Shown: in pieces, positions 16,789 to 24,282 of the stretch | Layout: the number at the start of each line of letters is the position of its first letter | Numbering within the stretch: position 1 is the first letter of the stretch | Source of the DNA: CAYUUR01 sp964510235 | GTDB taxonomy: Bacteria > Patescibacteriota > Saccharimonadia > Saccharimonadales > CAYUUR01 | Direction: 5' to 3' | DNA: 63,561 nt | NCBI GenBank assembly: GCA_964510235.1 | Contig: CAZEBF010000002.1 | Location: 1 to 63,561, forward strand | Translations under genes and position numbers: made by a program | Notes under the pieces: generated by a model | Told to the model about the DNA's origin: nothing | Seen by the model: only the letters and a program-made list of their open reading frames with translations | Databases searched by the model: none

Positions 16789-18276
16789 CTATTCTAGCAC
16801 TTCAGCTGCGCCGAAAATATTGCTTATGGCATCTACTGCAGGATTTGTTGGTTTTTTTGGTGCTGACTGGATAACTGGAGGCATCTTTGTCGGCTTGCTT
16901 GAACTGTCGATCGTTGCATCAACTCTGGTGATCAGTTCAACCTGTTGCCCGCACTGCTCGCTAATCACGTCATGGATAAGGGTTTTATTCTTTTGATCAC
17001 TAATCTTTTTTTGGTGGAAACCGTAGCGGAAGGTCAAGGTTAATGTGTTGTCTGTCGTTTCTGCCTGAGCAATGCGTAGGATGCCGTAAAGTGTATTATA
17101 TTTCTTCTTGATGATTTCGAGACAGGCTTCCCACGAGAAGTCAGCATCAGAAGCAGATTTGGTAACATCGGGCTTTGGTTCGGTATGAGTTACGGCAACC
17201 GCGGCTTGTTTTTTTACTGCTTCGACGGTCTTACGTTTGGCTGGGATTACAATCGTCGGATTATGCACGGCCGCTTCTTGAGGCTTGGTTGACTCATGAG
17301 GCACCGTGTCCACTTTGCTCTGCGCAAAGTACATATCAAGAAGCACTAGTTCTAGTTTGGCATATGGATCATGCGCAGATTCAACTTCTAACAGGGATTG
17401 TAGAGTAGTGAGTGTATCATGGGGTGTTAGTATAGACTTGTTTTCTAGCAGTTGGTTGCGCAGTGCGGCACTCAGCTGATGTGCTATTGTCTTGGCATTG
17501 TAGCCCTTATCTTGCAGTGACTTAATGATTTCAAAAACTTTAGCAGCGCTGTCGCTCGTGGCTGTCAATAGCTCCTGGATGACTTTTGCGGGTGGCACGC
17601 CAAGTAATGAACGTACGTCATCAGCTGTAACTGCCTCGCTTTGTTGGGTTACTTGATCGAGTAGGCTGATACTATCACGGAAACTGCCCTGTCCATGCTG
17701 GGCAATTAGTTCCAAAGCTTCGTCTGACACGGCGGCTTTCTCGGATTTTGCAATTTTTTTGAGATGTCCAACGACCTTTTTCTGTTCGATCGGCTTAAAA
17801 CTATGGCGCTGGGTACGGCTGATGATCGTTTGTGGCAGTTTATGAGCTTCTGTAGTGGCCAGAATGAAGATAACGTGAGCTGGTGGTTCTTCGAGTGTTT
17901 TTAGCAGCGCATTGAAGGCCTCACGCGTCAGCATGTGTACCTCATCGATGATGTACACCTTGTATTTACCAGCAACCGGTGCAATGTTAACGCGATCTCG
18001 CAAGTCACGCATCTCGTCAATTCGCCGGTTAGAGGCGGCATCTATCTCAATGATATCGACATGTGTCTGGCTTTCGTCGTACGGAAATTGATTGACTTCA
18101 TGGGCTAAAATTCGCGCAATGCTGGTTTTGCCCACCCCGTGAGGCCCCGTAAATAAGTAGGCATGGCTGATGGTTCCATTCTTGAGCGAGTTTTCGAGGG
18201 TACTTGTAATATGCTCTTGTCCGACCACTTCAGACAAGCTCTTAGAACGGTACTTCCTGTAGAGCGCTTTCCCCAT
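16789..18276 (-). CDS. dnaX: DNA polymerase III gamma/tau subunit lacking the zinc module
   Basis: In this 495-residue protein Walker A GPHGVGKT (44-51), IIDEVHM and LLKTLEEPP identify the clamp-loader ATPase, and the C-terminal region resembles tau domains. The four-Cys zinc module that normally follows Walker A (between ILA..LNC and EIDAASN) is missing: only about 18 residues without Cys separate the two (NQFPYDESQTHVDII). No clear frameshift site for a separate gamma product was noticed. Confidence 0.95.
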   Translation of the reverse strand: MGKALYRKYRSKSLSEVVGQEHITSTLENSLKNGTISHAYLFTGPHGVGKTSIARILAHEVNQFPYDESQTHVDIIEIDAASNRRIDEMRDLRDRVNIAPVAGKYKVYIIDEVHMLTREAFNALLKTLEEPPAHVIFILATTEAHKLPQTIISRTQRHSFKPIEQKKVVGHLKKIAKSEKAAVSDEALELIAQHGQGSFRDSISLLDQVTQQSEAVTADDVRSLLGVPPAKVIQELLTATSDSAAKVFEIIKSLQDKGYNAKTIAHQLSAALRNQLLENKSILTPHDTLTTLQSLLEVESAHDPYAKLELVLLDMYFAQSKVDTVPHESTKPQEAAVHNPTIVIPAKRKTVEAVKKQAAVAVTHTEPKPDVTKSASDADFSWEACLEIIKKKYNTLYGILRIAQAETTDNTLTLTFRYGFHQKKISDQKNKTLIHDVISEQCGQQVELITRVDATIDSSSKPTKMPPVIQSAPKKPTNPAVDAISNIFGAAEVLE

Positions 18277-18327
18277 ATACCAATTGATTATAGCCGCTAG
18301 CAGTACGATTGCAGAGTGTATTAATTA

Positions 18328-18930
18328 CTATGGTCTACGATTAGATGGACGCATCTTTGGTGTTGGCCGAGTATTTTGTTTTGGCTGACGTCTTTGCTCG
18401 CGTTCATGCCATGCGTTCTTAACGTATCGATGTGAAGATTCGGCTGCTGGCTTCAATCCGCCACCAAAAGCAACCCAGCCACCCGTGTTCAGTATTTCTG
18501 AGTCTGTTGCGTTGCCAAGGGCGCTAAGGCCAAGTGCAGTCATAAAGGCAAACATCATGTCTCTTCCTTGTGGGTCAGTATGCGGTTCAGCACCAACGTG
18601 TTCCAGATAGATATTGCTACATGCGTTGATGACATTTACGCCTATAATTGTTGCAATGATTGGTTCTGGTGCAACTTCTTCTACCCAGGCATAGTAGCCA
18701 ACCATGGCGACTGCAATTTTGTCGGCCACAGCATCAAACTTAGCGCCAAATTCGCTGGAATGGTAGCGACGCGCCACTATTCCATCGATGACATCCATTA
18801 CTCTTCCACCACCAAACCACAAAACACCACTCAGCTCATCAATGTTCACGGCACCATAGGCGCTCATAGTGAGGCCCGCTGCGGTCGCAGCATTAGCGAC
18901 AGAAAAAACATCTTCTTTTGATGGTGGCAT
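18328..18930 (-). CDS. CDP-alcohol phosphatidyltransferase family protein
   Basis: The protein has 200 residues. The signature DGIVARRYHSSEFGAKFDAVADK matches D-G-x2-A-R-x7/8-G-x3-D-x3-D. The rest has several moderately hydrophobic segments and a basic, Arg/Pro-rich C-terminal tail (NTRPTPKMRPSNRRP). The family makes phosphatidylglycerol, phosphatidylinositol or similar lipids at the membrane. The acceptor alcohol cannot be read from the motif. It is a single gene between dnaX and a hypothetical gene. Confidence 0.85.
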   Translation of the reverse strand: MPPSKEDVFSVANAATAAGLTMSAYGAVNIDELSGVLWFGGGRVMDVIDGIVARRYHSSEFGAKFDAVADKIAVAMVGYYAWVEEVAPEPIIATIIGVNVINACSNIYLEHVGAEPHTDPQGRDMMFAFMTALGLSALGNATDSEILNTGGWVAFGGGLKPAAESSHRYVKNAWHEREQRRQPKQNTRPTPKMRPSNRRP

Positions 18931-19011
18931 AATGCCCGAGTATACCAGTAATAAAGCCGCCTACCATGAGCGGCTTCTAACTTCTATCTTCTAAATTCTG
19001 TATTCTGTATG

Positions 19012-19518
19012 CTACAGAGCTGCTTCAAGCGCGGCCCACTCGGCGCCGTCTTCTTCTGGAACGTTAACACTCACCTGATCACCAGGCTTAGCCTTGAAGT
19101 ATGTAACACTAGCGAGGAGCACACGGTATTCACGGTCAGCTACTTTTACAAAATAGTGGCCTTCTTTTTGCTCGAGTACGCCAACCAGTTGCTTGCGTGG
19201 AATTGGGCCAATTTGCTTGTACATAAATGCGCCATCATCGGCGATTGTAAGTTTAAGGATGTCCCCTTGAACCAGTTTTGACTTAGAGGCGTAGTTGGCA
19301 GGTACAGGATAAATCTTGCCATCAGAGCCAACCATGTTTTGACCGTCAAAGACACCTTCGATTACCTTACCTAAGTTGTCGTCAACGAGAGAAGTAGTAG
19401 CATTTGGGTCGTCGCCAACAACACTGACAAGCAATTCCTTGGCAGCAGCAAGACTGGTCTCGGCTTCAGCAATGAGTGCTCTAAGCCGTTTGATTTGTTT
19501 CTCTGGTAGGTCTGGCAT
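19012..19518 (-). CDS. hypothetical protein with N-terminal helix and beta-rich domain, 168 aa
   Basis: I start it at MPDLPEKQIKR (19518), after AAGAGAGACC, rather than at the upstream ATG at 19572. Residues 1-30 form a likely helix (QIKRLRALIAEAETSLAAAKELL). The rest is beta-rich and may hold two small barrel-like repeats (VQGDILKLTIADDGAFMYKQIGPI; FVKVADREYRVLLASVTYFKAKPGDQVSV). The second part recalls TRAM/OB-type nucleic-acid binding folds, but that is a guess. It lies downstream of rplJL, separated by a terminator. Confidence 0.7.
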   Translation of the reverse strand: MPDLPEKQIKRLRALIAEAETSLAAAKELLVSVVGDDPNATTSLVDDNLGKVIEGVFDGQNMVGSDGKIYPVPANYASKSKLVQGDILKLTIADDGAFMYKQIGPIPRKQLVGVLEQKEGHYFVKVADREYRVLLASVTYFKAKPGDQVSVNVPEEDGAEWAALEAAL

Positions 19519-19623
19519 GGTTTTGGTCTCTCTTTTTACCAATAAGTGTCTATTGGATACACTTACCCTCAAGCTAACATGATTACTAGTTCAAGTCAAA
19601 ACTATATCAAGTTTTCTGTGGAT

Positions 19624-19660
19624 AAAAAAGGGCCCTCCGGCATGACCAGTGGGCTCTTTT
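19624..19660 (-). terminator. intrinsic terminator of rplJL
   Basis: On the minus strand GAGCCC-loop-GGGCCC is followed by a run of six T, 15 bases or so after the rplL stop. It separates rplJL from the hypothetical gene downstream. Confidence 0.8.
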
Positions 19661-19674
19661 GGTGAGAACAATGC

Positions 19675-20055
19675 TTAGGCGAGTTCGACAGTTGCGCCAG
19701 CTTCTTCCAAAGTTTTCTTAGCGTTTTCTGCGTCTTCTTTCTTAGCCTTTTCAAGAACTGGCTTAGGAGCGCCATCAACAACTGCTTTAGCTTCACCAAG
19801 ACCGAGGCCGGTGATGTCTTTAACAGCTTTGATAACAGCTACCTTTTGAGCGCCCGCATCTTTCAAGATAACGTCGTATTCGCTCTTCTCTTCTGCTGCA
19901 CCAGCGTCAGCGTCGCCACCAGCCGGAGCTGCTACTGCAACTGCTGCAGCTGCAGGTTCGATGCCGTATTCATCCTTGAGGATGGTGGCAAGTTCGTTTA
20001 CTTCTAGAACGCTCAGGTTAACGAGCTGTTCTGCAAATTTCTTTAGATCTGCCAT
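19675..20055 (-). CDS. rplL: ribosomal protein bL12 (L7/L12)
   Basis: The 126 residues include the N-terminal dimer domain, an Ala/Gly hinge (AAAAVAVAAPAGGDADAG) and the conserved C-terminal factor-binding domain (EYDVILKDAGAQKVAVIKAVKDITGLGLGEAK in shorter stretches). It forms the flexible stalk with L10 and recruits translation GTPases. It follows rplJ by 17 bases and is followed by a terminator. Confidence 0.97.
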   Translation of the reverse strand: MADLKKFAEQLVNLSVLEVNELATILKDEYGIEPAAAAVAVAAPAGGDADAGAAEEKSEYDVILKDAGAQKVAVIKAVKDITGLGLGEAKAVVDGAPKPVLEKAKKEDAENAKKTLEEAGATVELA

Positions 20056-20072
20056 TAGATTGTCCCTTTCGA

Positions 20073-20597
20073 TTAGTTTCCGGCCTTAGCAGCAACTGCG
20101 TCTAGTAGACCATGCAGGTTGCCTTTGAGACCACTCATTACATTGTTAACTGGGCTATTGAGGGTATTGATAATACCAGCAATAAGCTCGTTCTTGCTTG
20201 GCAGCATTGCCAAGGCTTTGACTTCATCAGCAGTCATGAAGATTCCTTCAGCGCTGATTGCACCAACAAACGTTAATGTTGGCTGTTTCTTCGCGAACGT
20301 AGCAATGGTTTTTGCTGGTGCGACTTCATCGTTAGGATTGAAGGCGTACAGCAGCATTCCTTTGAGTTCGCTAACATCAGTGTCTTTGAAGGTGTCGCTA
20401 CTTTGTAATGCTTTGATGACAAGGCGGTTTTTAATCACCTTCATGGTTGTACCGTTTTCGCGGCCATCACGGCGGAGGCTTTGCATTGCCTTCACTGGAG
20501 TGCCTTGGTAAGCGGTGACCACAGTCATCTTAGAATTACTTAGTAGGTCAGCAAGTTCAGAGACAACTTCGTTCTTCTTTGCTTTTGTTAAAGCCAT
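20073..20597 (-). CDS. rplJ: ribosomal protein uL10
   Basis: This 174-residue protein has a typical N-terminus (MALTKAKKNEVVSELADLL) and rRNA-binding region (VTAYQGTPVKAMQSLRRDGRE). The C-terminal helix is expected to bind L12 dimers. It is the first gene after a long structured leader, as in other bacteria where L10 represses its own mRNA. Confidence 0.96.
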   Translation of the reverse strand: MALTKAKKNEVVSELADLLSNSKMTVVTAYQGTPVKAMQSLRRDGRENGTTMKVIKNRLVIKALQSSDTFKDTDVSELKGMLLYAFNPNDEVAPAKTIATFAKKQPTLTFVGAISAEGIFMTADEVKALAMLPSKNELIAGIINTLNSPVNNVMSGLKGNLHGLLDAVAAKAGN

Positions 20598-20774
20598 ACG
20601 TGGTTACTCCGTTTATTTATATCGACCTGTTTTTAAGGAGCGTTACCGACTAAAAAAGTCCTTGAGCGTAATGCCAAAGACTCTTTACTCGAATACAAAA
20701 TAAGATTTTGTGCCTCGGCGACATTATTAAGGACTTTTGCAAGTTCCCGTCGCTGTCTTTGGTAACTGCGTGCT
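20598..20774 (-). promoter_or_regulatory. L10 leader with conditional terminator
   Basis: About 175 nt lie between promoter and rplJ. AAAAGTCCTT (complement of 20729-20738) can pair with AAGGACTTTT (complement of 20654-20663) to form a long-range stem followed by T residues, so an attenuator is possible. The segment upstream (AAAGACAGCGACGGGAACTTGC) has the look of the known L10/L12 mRNA binding leader. This would couple rplJL expression to free L10-L12 complex. Confidence 0.65.
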
Positions 20775-20803
20775 ATTCTATCAAATAACAGGGTGAGGGT
20801 CAA
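20775..20803 (-). promoter_or_regulatory. rplJL promoter
   Basis: Minus strand: TTGACC (20798-20803), a 17-base spacer and TAGAAT (20775-20780). This is a close match to the sigma-70 consensus, directly upstream of the L10 leader. Confidence 0.8.
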
Positions 20804-20807
20804 CAGA

Positions 20808-21935
20808 TTACTTGGATGCGGCAACTTGTTGGACATATTGCTTTAAGACATCATAGTACTGGTTAAGCGATGACTCACTGATCCACTCATTGTCACTGTG
20901 GGCACCACCACCTATTGGACGCATGATTATTGTTGGGATGTGCTTTCGTGCAAAGAAACGACCATCACTGGCACCAAGTGAGAGACGGCTCTTAATCGAC
21001 TGATCAGTTGTTTTAGCTGCGATATCAGAAAATGCCTTAACAAGTGGGTGCTCCAAATCTGTATGCATAGGTTCTATGAACACTGGCATCTCTATTTCAC
21101 AGTCATACTGAACGGCAATTTTCTGAAGCTGGGCGTGGACTGCTTCATAATCTGACATGCTCATAAAGCGGATATCCAGACTAACATAGGCTGTTTCTGG
21201 AATCTGATTCATAGCTGTATCGGCAGTCATTTGCGTAATTGCAACAGTGACGCCATCTGGCTTGCCGGTATCGAGCTTCTGCATCTCATGCACAGCATTG
21301 ATGACTTTTTGACTGGCGTTATCACCTTCCCATGGTCGTGAGCCATGCGCTGTTATGCCTTTTGCAGTGACTACAGCAAGACAGGCACCCTTGGCGCGCT
21401 CCTCAATTTCCCAGTTATCGCCACCATCAGGGAGTACACAGACATCTGTTTGGTAGTCTTGGTCAAGTACATAGCGTACACCGTCTTGACCGCCAATTTC
21501 TTCATCGCTGGTTAGCATTAGTGCAAAATTGTATGTTTGTGAGTCATTGGTAAGTTCATCGAGTAACTTCAGATAACAAGCGACAGCAAACTTCATGTCG
21601 TACACACCGCGGCCATACAACTTGTCGCCATCAGCCACTAATCTATACAGGTCATCTCGTGCTTTAACGACGTCAATATGAGCCTGTAAGGTTACAGTGG
21701 GTTTCTCAGACATACGGCTACGAACCACAAGACTTGGGAAATCGTTACTAACATATTCGGTAGTGTGATATCCACGTTGGTCTGCAAAATATTTAACAAA
21801 ACTCAACAGTTCAGCGGTGGCATCATACTGACCGCTCTCTGTTTGGAAAGCAACTAGATCGGCAAGTAAGTCACGGAGTGATAGTTGTTTTGGCATGGAA
21901 GGTATTGTATCAATTCTTGGCTTTTTAACGGGCAT
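20808..21935 (-). CDS. M20 family metallopeptidase
   Basis: From the ATG at 21935, which overlaps the upstream stop by 11 bases, the product has 374 residues. The motifs are AHIDVV (first zinc ligands), GRGVYDMK, DEEIGG and a C-terminal GGGAHSDNEW, as in ArgE/DapE/CPG2-type peptidases, with a dimerisation domain between. These enzymes cleave N-acyl amino acids or dipeptides in the cytoplasm. It is the second gene of a unit with the GCS2-like ligase, so the pair may make and break an amide or gamma-glutamyl bond. That link is inference from gene order. Confidence 0.85.
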   Translation of the reverse strand: MPVKKPRIDTIPSMPKQLSLRDLLADLVAFQTESGQYDATAELLSFVKYFADQRGYHTTEYVSNDFPSLVVRSRMSEKPTVTLQAHIDVVKARDDLYRLVADGDKLYGRGVYDMKFAVACYLKLLDELTNDSQTYNFALMLTSDEEIGGQDGVRYVLDQDYQTDVCVLPDGGDNWEIEERAKGACLAVVTAKGITAHGSRPWEGDNASQKVINAVHEMQKLDTGKPDGVTVAITQMTADTAMNQIPETAYVSLDIRFMSMSDYEAVHAQLQKIAVQYDCEIEMPVFIEPMHTDLEHPLVKAFSDIAAKTTDQSIKSRLSLGASDGRFFARKHIPTIIMRPIGGGAHSDNEWISESSLNQYYDVLKQYVQQVAASK

Positions 21936-23538
21936 TTCTGAGCAAATAAGCAGCAAACGATCGTAATCGGTCTTGTGTACCGTCGCGTAAGACATCGGCT
22001 TCGCTAGTGTTAGGTCGCTGACTAGCAGCATCGGCGCGCGCGATCATCCACTGTGCGGGCGTGCCCAGGCCAGTATAGTAGTAGCCATGCAAACTAGGTA
22101 GACCTTGCTCATCACGATGCTTCGCCATGGCCTGTTCGGTCGTGTCGTACGGAGACAAGCTTTTGTGTAAGTTACGTAGCGTGTTTTTACTAAGTCTGTC
22201 TGGGTTGCCATCTTGTGCAAGTCGAATAATATCTCTGAATTGATTCCAGACTGTCGTTTTATTGCCCATACCATCTGTAACGACGGCTTCTGCGCCGTCA
22301 TACGCAATGGCTATGCTGTTTTGATGGGCATTTTCGAGCTGGCGTACGGCGTACTCTGTTTTGTCATATGATGGACCAAACAGTCCCGGGAAATCAGTAT
22401 GCAGTTCTGCTAAGCCTTGCTCGCCTAATGCAGCAACTTTCTCGAACCGATCAACTAAAGCACGTACCAGATCGCTGTAGGCAATCAAAGTCGGCAAACG
22501 CATAGCGCTTGTGTCCTTGACGCACAGTTCTAGACGACCAGGGTGATCCAGATTATCTGGCGAAGGCGGGTCGTAACGATTACGAACATCTGCGTGTGAG
22601 CCAATGTGTCGTGATGGACTCGTAATCAAGCCATCTCGCATCTGTTGGTGGGCGTGCAACAATGCCTCTTCTAAATTGTCGTGAACAACGCGCACACCAA
22701 CACCGCCGTTGGCTGATGCTGTGTAACGTGTCAGGTAACGAACTGATTGTGGTTGCCGACCATCATAAGCCAGCAGTTCATCAGCGCCAAGCTGCTCACC
22801 CATTCGAGGTGTCTTTTCACCATAGGCAAACGGAGCGGCCAGCAACCCAACATTGAGATACGGCGCCAGTGGCCGAATCAGTCGGCTGATGGTAGGTAAA
22901 TTGCCAACATGAGCATCGTAATGCTCGTGTATCCCGTTGCCAATGAACTTCATGATGTCATCACCCAGGATATTGACCATGGTTTGTACATAAGGATTTG
23001 GAGTGGCATCCTGACGAGTAGGCACGGCATGCATGAACGCAGAGGCTGGATCAAAGTACGCGCCATGACCACGGAGGGTATATGACATGTCTTCGATTTT
23101 TCTACCAAGTGCTCTGTACGTTCGCTCTGCATCAGTAAATGGGCCTGCGTCAGTTTCATAGGTGGTTCGAAGTAGCTCTGGGTGTTCTTCTTGCTCGATT
23201 GTCAGTGGAGTACCGCCGGGATACAGGTCGAAAGGGTTACCTTCCCTGTCGTACGTGTTTAACTCGGCTTCAGCGCCTTGCAAACGTCCAGACCCAACAG
23301 CGTATGGCTCTGCTAGCACGGAACTTACTAGTGGCACTGTATCGGCACAATAGATCGCAGTATCTTGCCACTGGTCTTCGCCAGGTCGGTACTTAGGGTG
23401 CTTCACACCTATCAGTGTTGCGGTGCCGTTATTGACAACCCATAAACCTGGTGCCGGCCATTCTGCCTCACCGGAGTACGGAACAACCTCACCGTGAGGT
23501 ATGTACTGCTCGCCTAGTTCTACTGCTTTAGCACTCAT
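21925..23538 (-). CDS. GCS2-like carboxylate-amine ligase family protein
   Basis: The 537 residues contain GAEAELNTYD (88-97), resembling the glutamate-binding GxExE strand of glutamate-cysteine ligase type 2. NGIHEHYDAHVG (201-212) recalls its His-rich substrate motif, and GRLELCVKDTSAM (334-346) its E-V-R-x-D strand. Such enzymes join an amine to a carboxylate using ATP. The match is by motif only, and the first 80 residues are unlike the family. Translation is preceded by an attenuator (leader peptide at 23615-23671, terminator at 23560-23588). It is coupled to the M20 peptidase. Confidence 0.55.
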   Translation of the reverse strand: MSAKAVELGEQYIPHGEVVPYSGEAEWPAPGLWVVNNGTATLIGVKHPKYRPGEDQWQDTAIYCADTVPLVSSVLAEPYAVGSGRLQGAEAELNTYDREGNPFDLYPGGTPLTIEQEEHPELLRTTYETDAGPFTDAERTYRALGRKIEDMSYTLRGHGAYFDPASAFMHAVPTRQDATPNPYVQTMVNILGDDIMKFIGNGIHEHYDAHVGNLPTISRLIRPLAPYLNVGLLAAPFAYGEKTPRMGEQLGADELLAYDGRQPQSVRYLTRYTASANGGVGVRVVHDNLEEALLHAHQQMRDGLITSPSRHIGSHADVRNRYDPPSPDNLDHPGRLELCVKDTSAMRLPTLIAYSDLVRALVDRFEKVAALGEQGLAELHTDFPGLFGPSYDKTEYAVRQLENAHQNSIAIAYDGAEAVVTDGMGNKTTVWNQFRDIIRLAQDGNPDRLSKNTLRNLHKSLSPYDTTEQAMAKHRDEQGLPSLHGYYYTGLGTPAQWMIARADAASQRPNTSEADVLRDGTQDRLRSFAAYLLRNAR

Positions 23539-23559
23539 AATTTACAGATAACTCCTATC

Positions 23560-23588
23560 AAAAAAACCGAGCCCCTCGGTAGCTCGGT
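23560..23588 (-). terminator. attenuator terminator A
   Basis: Minus strand ACCGAGC-TACCGAGG-GGCTCGGT is followed by seven T, 22 bases before the ATG of the GCS2-like gene. The 5' arm CCGAGCT can instead pair with AGCTTGG at the end of the leader peptide ORF (one G-U), giving a possible antiterminator. Confidence 0.75.
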
Positions 23589-23614
23589 TGTAAGGTGAAT
23601 TTTTGGTAACAGCC

Positions 23615-23671
23615 TTAGCCAAGCTCCTTTGAGCCCTCAAGAATGAGACCAAAAAACACTTTTACATTCAT
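23615..23671 (-). CDS. leader peptide A, 18 aa
   Basis: ATG at 23671 is 8 bases from the -10 box and encodes MNVKVFFGLILEGSKELG, then TAA. With so short a 5' end the mRNA should be leaderless. Its TTT TTT GGT codons can pair with ACCAAAAA downstream, so ribosome position would alter folding before terminator A. The layout matches ribosome-mediated attenuation. The sensed amino acid or drug is unknown; the Phe pair is the obvious suspect. Confidence 0.5.
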   Translation of the reverse strand: MNVKVFFGLILEGSKELG

Positions 23672-23679
23672 AAGACAGT

Positions 23680-23707
23680 ATTTTAGTACTTTTTCCTCCA
23701 GTGTCAA
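23680..23707 (-). promoter_or_regulatory. promoter A
   Basis: Minus strand TTGACA (23702-23707), a 16-base spacer and TAAAAT (23680-23685). The -35 begins 6 bases after the stop of the 61-residue gene. Confidence 0.75.
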
Positions 23708-23712
23708 GCAGT

Positions 23713-23898
23713 TTATGCTATGAGATTGGCCCGCTCAACAGATGGGACACCAGGTATACATGGTGTATCCTGGTCTTCGCCGCTAACGTAATGTATCGCA
23801 ACTGCCGTATTGACACTGACTTCTGCTATTGCCTGCCGTGATCGATTGTTGCTTTCTATTTCTGTACTTCTTTGTGCTATTCGTTCAAATGTGGTCAT
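23713..23898 (-). CDS. small protein, 61 aa, behind attenuator B
   Basis: A strong GAGGAGGA site stands 4 bases before ATG 23898. The product is Ser/Glu/Arg-rich at the start (MTTFERIAQRSTEIESNN) and more hydrophobic in the middle (AIAEVSVNTAVAIHYV), with one Cys and an IPGVP segment near the end. I recognise no family. It has its own promoter, leader peptide and terminator, so its expression is controlled on purpose. It could be a peptide precursor or a small regulator. Confidence 0.6.
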   Translation of the reverse strand: MTTFERIAQRSTEIESNNRSRQAIAEVSVNTAVAIHYVSGEDQDTPCIPGVPSVERANLIA

Positions 23899-23916
23899 GA
23901 TTCCTCCTCTTGAATT

Positions 23917-23940
23917 AAAAAACCGAGCATGAAGCCCGGT
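23917..23940 (-). terminator. attenuator terminator B
   Basis: Minus strand ACCGGGCTTCATGCTCGGT is followed by six T. It stands between leader peptide B and the 61-residue gene. CGGGCT in its 5' arm is complementary to AGCCCG within the leader ORF (codons GGA GCC CGT). Confidence 0.75.
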
Positions 23941-23963
23941 TATCTGGAGGCTGTGCTAGACGC

Positions 23964-24047
23964 TTAGTGCGTACGGGCTCCAATACTGAAGCACAGCCTG
24001 TTAAGGCCGAGGAGGAGTCGTAGCTTTGCATTCATGTTGAAATTCAT
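23964..24047 (-). CDS. leader peptide B, 27 aa
   Basis: ATG at 24047 lies 6 bases from the -10 box, so the mRNA should be leaderless. The peptide has six Leu (KLRLLLGLNRL in the middle) and ends SIGARTH with TAA. Its RNA includes CTCCTCCTC, complementary to the GAGGAGGA ribosome-binding site of the next gene, and AGGCTGTGCT, which pairs with AGCACAGCCT beyond the stop. A stalled ribosome could therefore change both termination and translation. Confidence 0.5.
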   Translation of the reverse strand: MNFNMNAKLRLLLGLNRLCFSIGARTH

Positions 24048-24053
24048 GTGTTG

Positions 24054-24081
24054 ATTGTAGCATACGCAAAAACGTTGACAA
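24054..24081 (-). promoter_or_regulatory. promoter B
   Basis: Minus strand TTGTCA (24076-24081), a 16-base spacer and TACAAT (24054-24059). Its -35 box overlaps the -35 box of the divergent promoter C by five bases, so the two cannot be occupied at once. Confidence 0.7.
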
Positions 24082-24103
24082 GCTGCCTCAATGGGCGTAC
24101 AGT
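24075..24103 (+). promoter_or_regulatory. promoter C
   Basis: Plus strand TTGACA (24075-24080), a 17-base spacer and TACAGT (24098-24103). It drives leader C and the two small genes at 24283-24717. Confidence 0.7.
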
Positions 24104-24114
24104 CCGTATCCGTA

Positions 24115-24189
24115 ATGACTAGTTACTCCTACATTATTGCCAAGATCACTGCCTGCGCACACCGCGTAGTGCTTGTGATGCCGCAATAA
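24115..24189 (+). CDS. leader peptide C, 24 aa
   Basis: ATG at 24115, 11 bases from the -10 box, starts MTSYSYIIAKITACAH and ends at TAA 24187. The coding RNA can fold into a long, interrupted hairpin (AATGACT/AGTCATT, ACTCCT/AGGAGT, TTATTG/CAATAA, ATCAC/GTGAT). GGAGTCC (24194-24200) is also complementary to GGACTCC in the terminator (24241-24247). Translating ribosomes would thus decide between terminator and antiterminator. The alternative is a riboswitch with a chance ORF. Confidence 0.45.
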   Translation: MTSYSYIIAKITACAHRVVLVMPQ

Positions 24190-24238
24190 ACCAGGAGTCC
24201 TTCCAGTCATTCACTAAATAACAAAGCAAGCAAACAAA

Positions 24239-24270
24239 CCGGACTCCAACAGCAGGAGGCCGGTTTTTTT
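24239..24270 (+). terminator. attenuator terminator C
   Basis: CCGGACTCC-AACAGCA-GGAGGCCGG is followed by seven T, 12 bases before the ATG at 24283. It is the third terminator in this region placed between a leader ORF and its gene. Confidence 0.8.
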
Positions 24271-24282
24271 AAAGGAAATACA

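Noticed and set aside
23560..24270. T-box explanation for the three leaders
   Set aside because: No T-box core sequence (AGGGUGGNACCGCG) and the leaders are too short for the usual Stem I.
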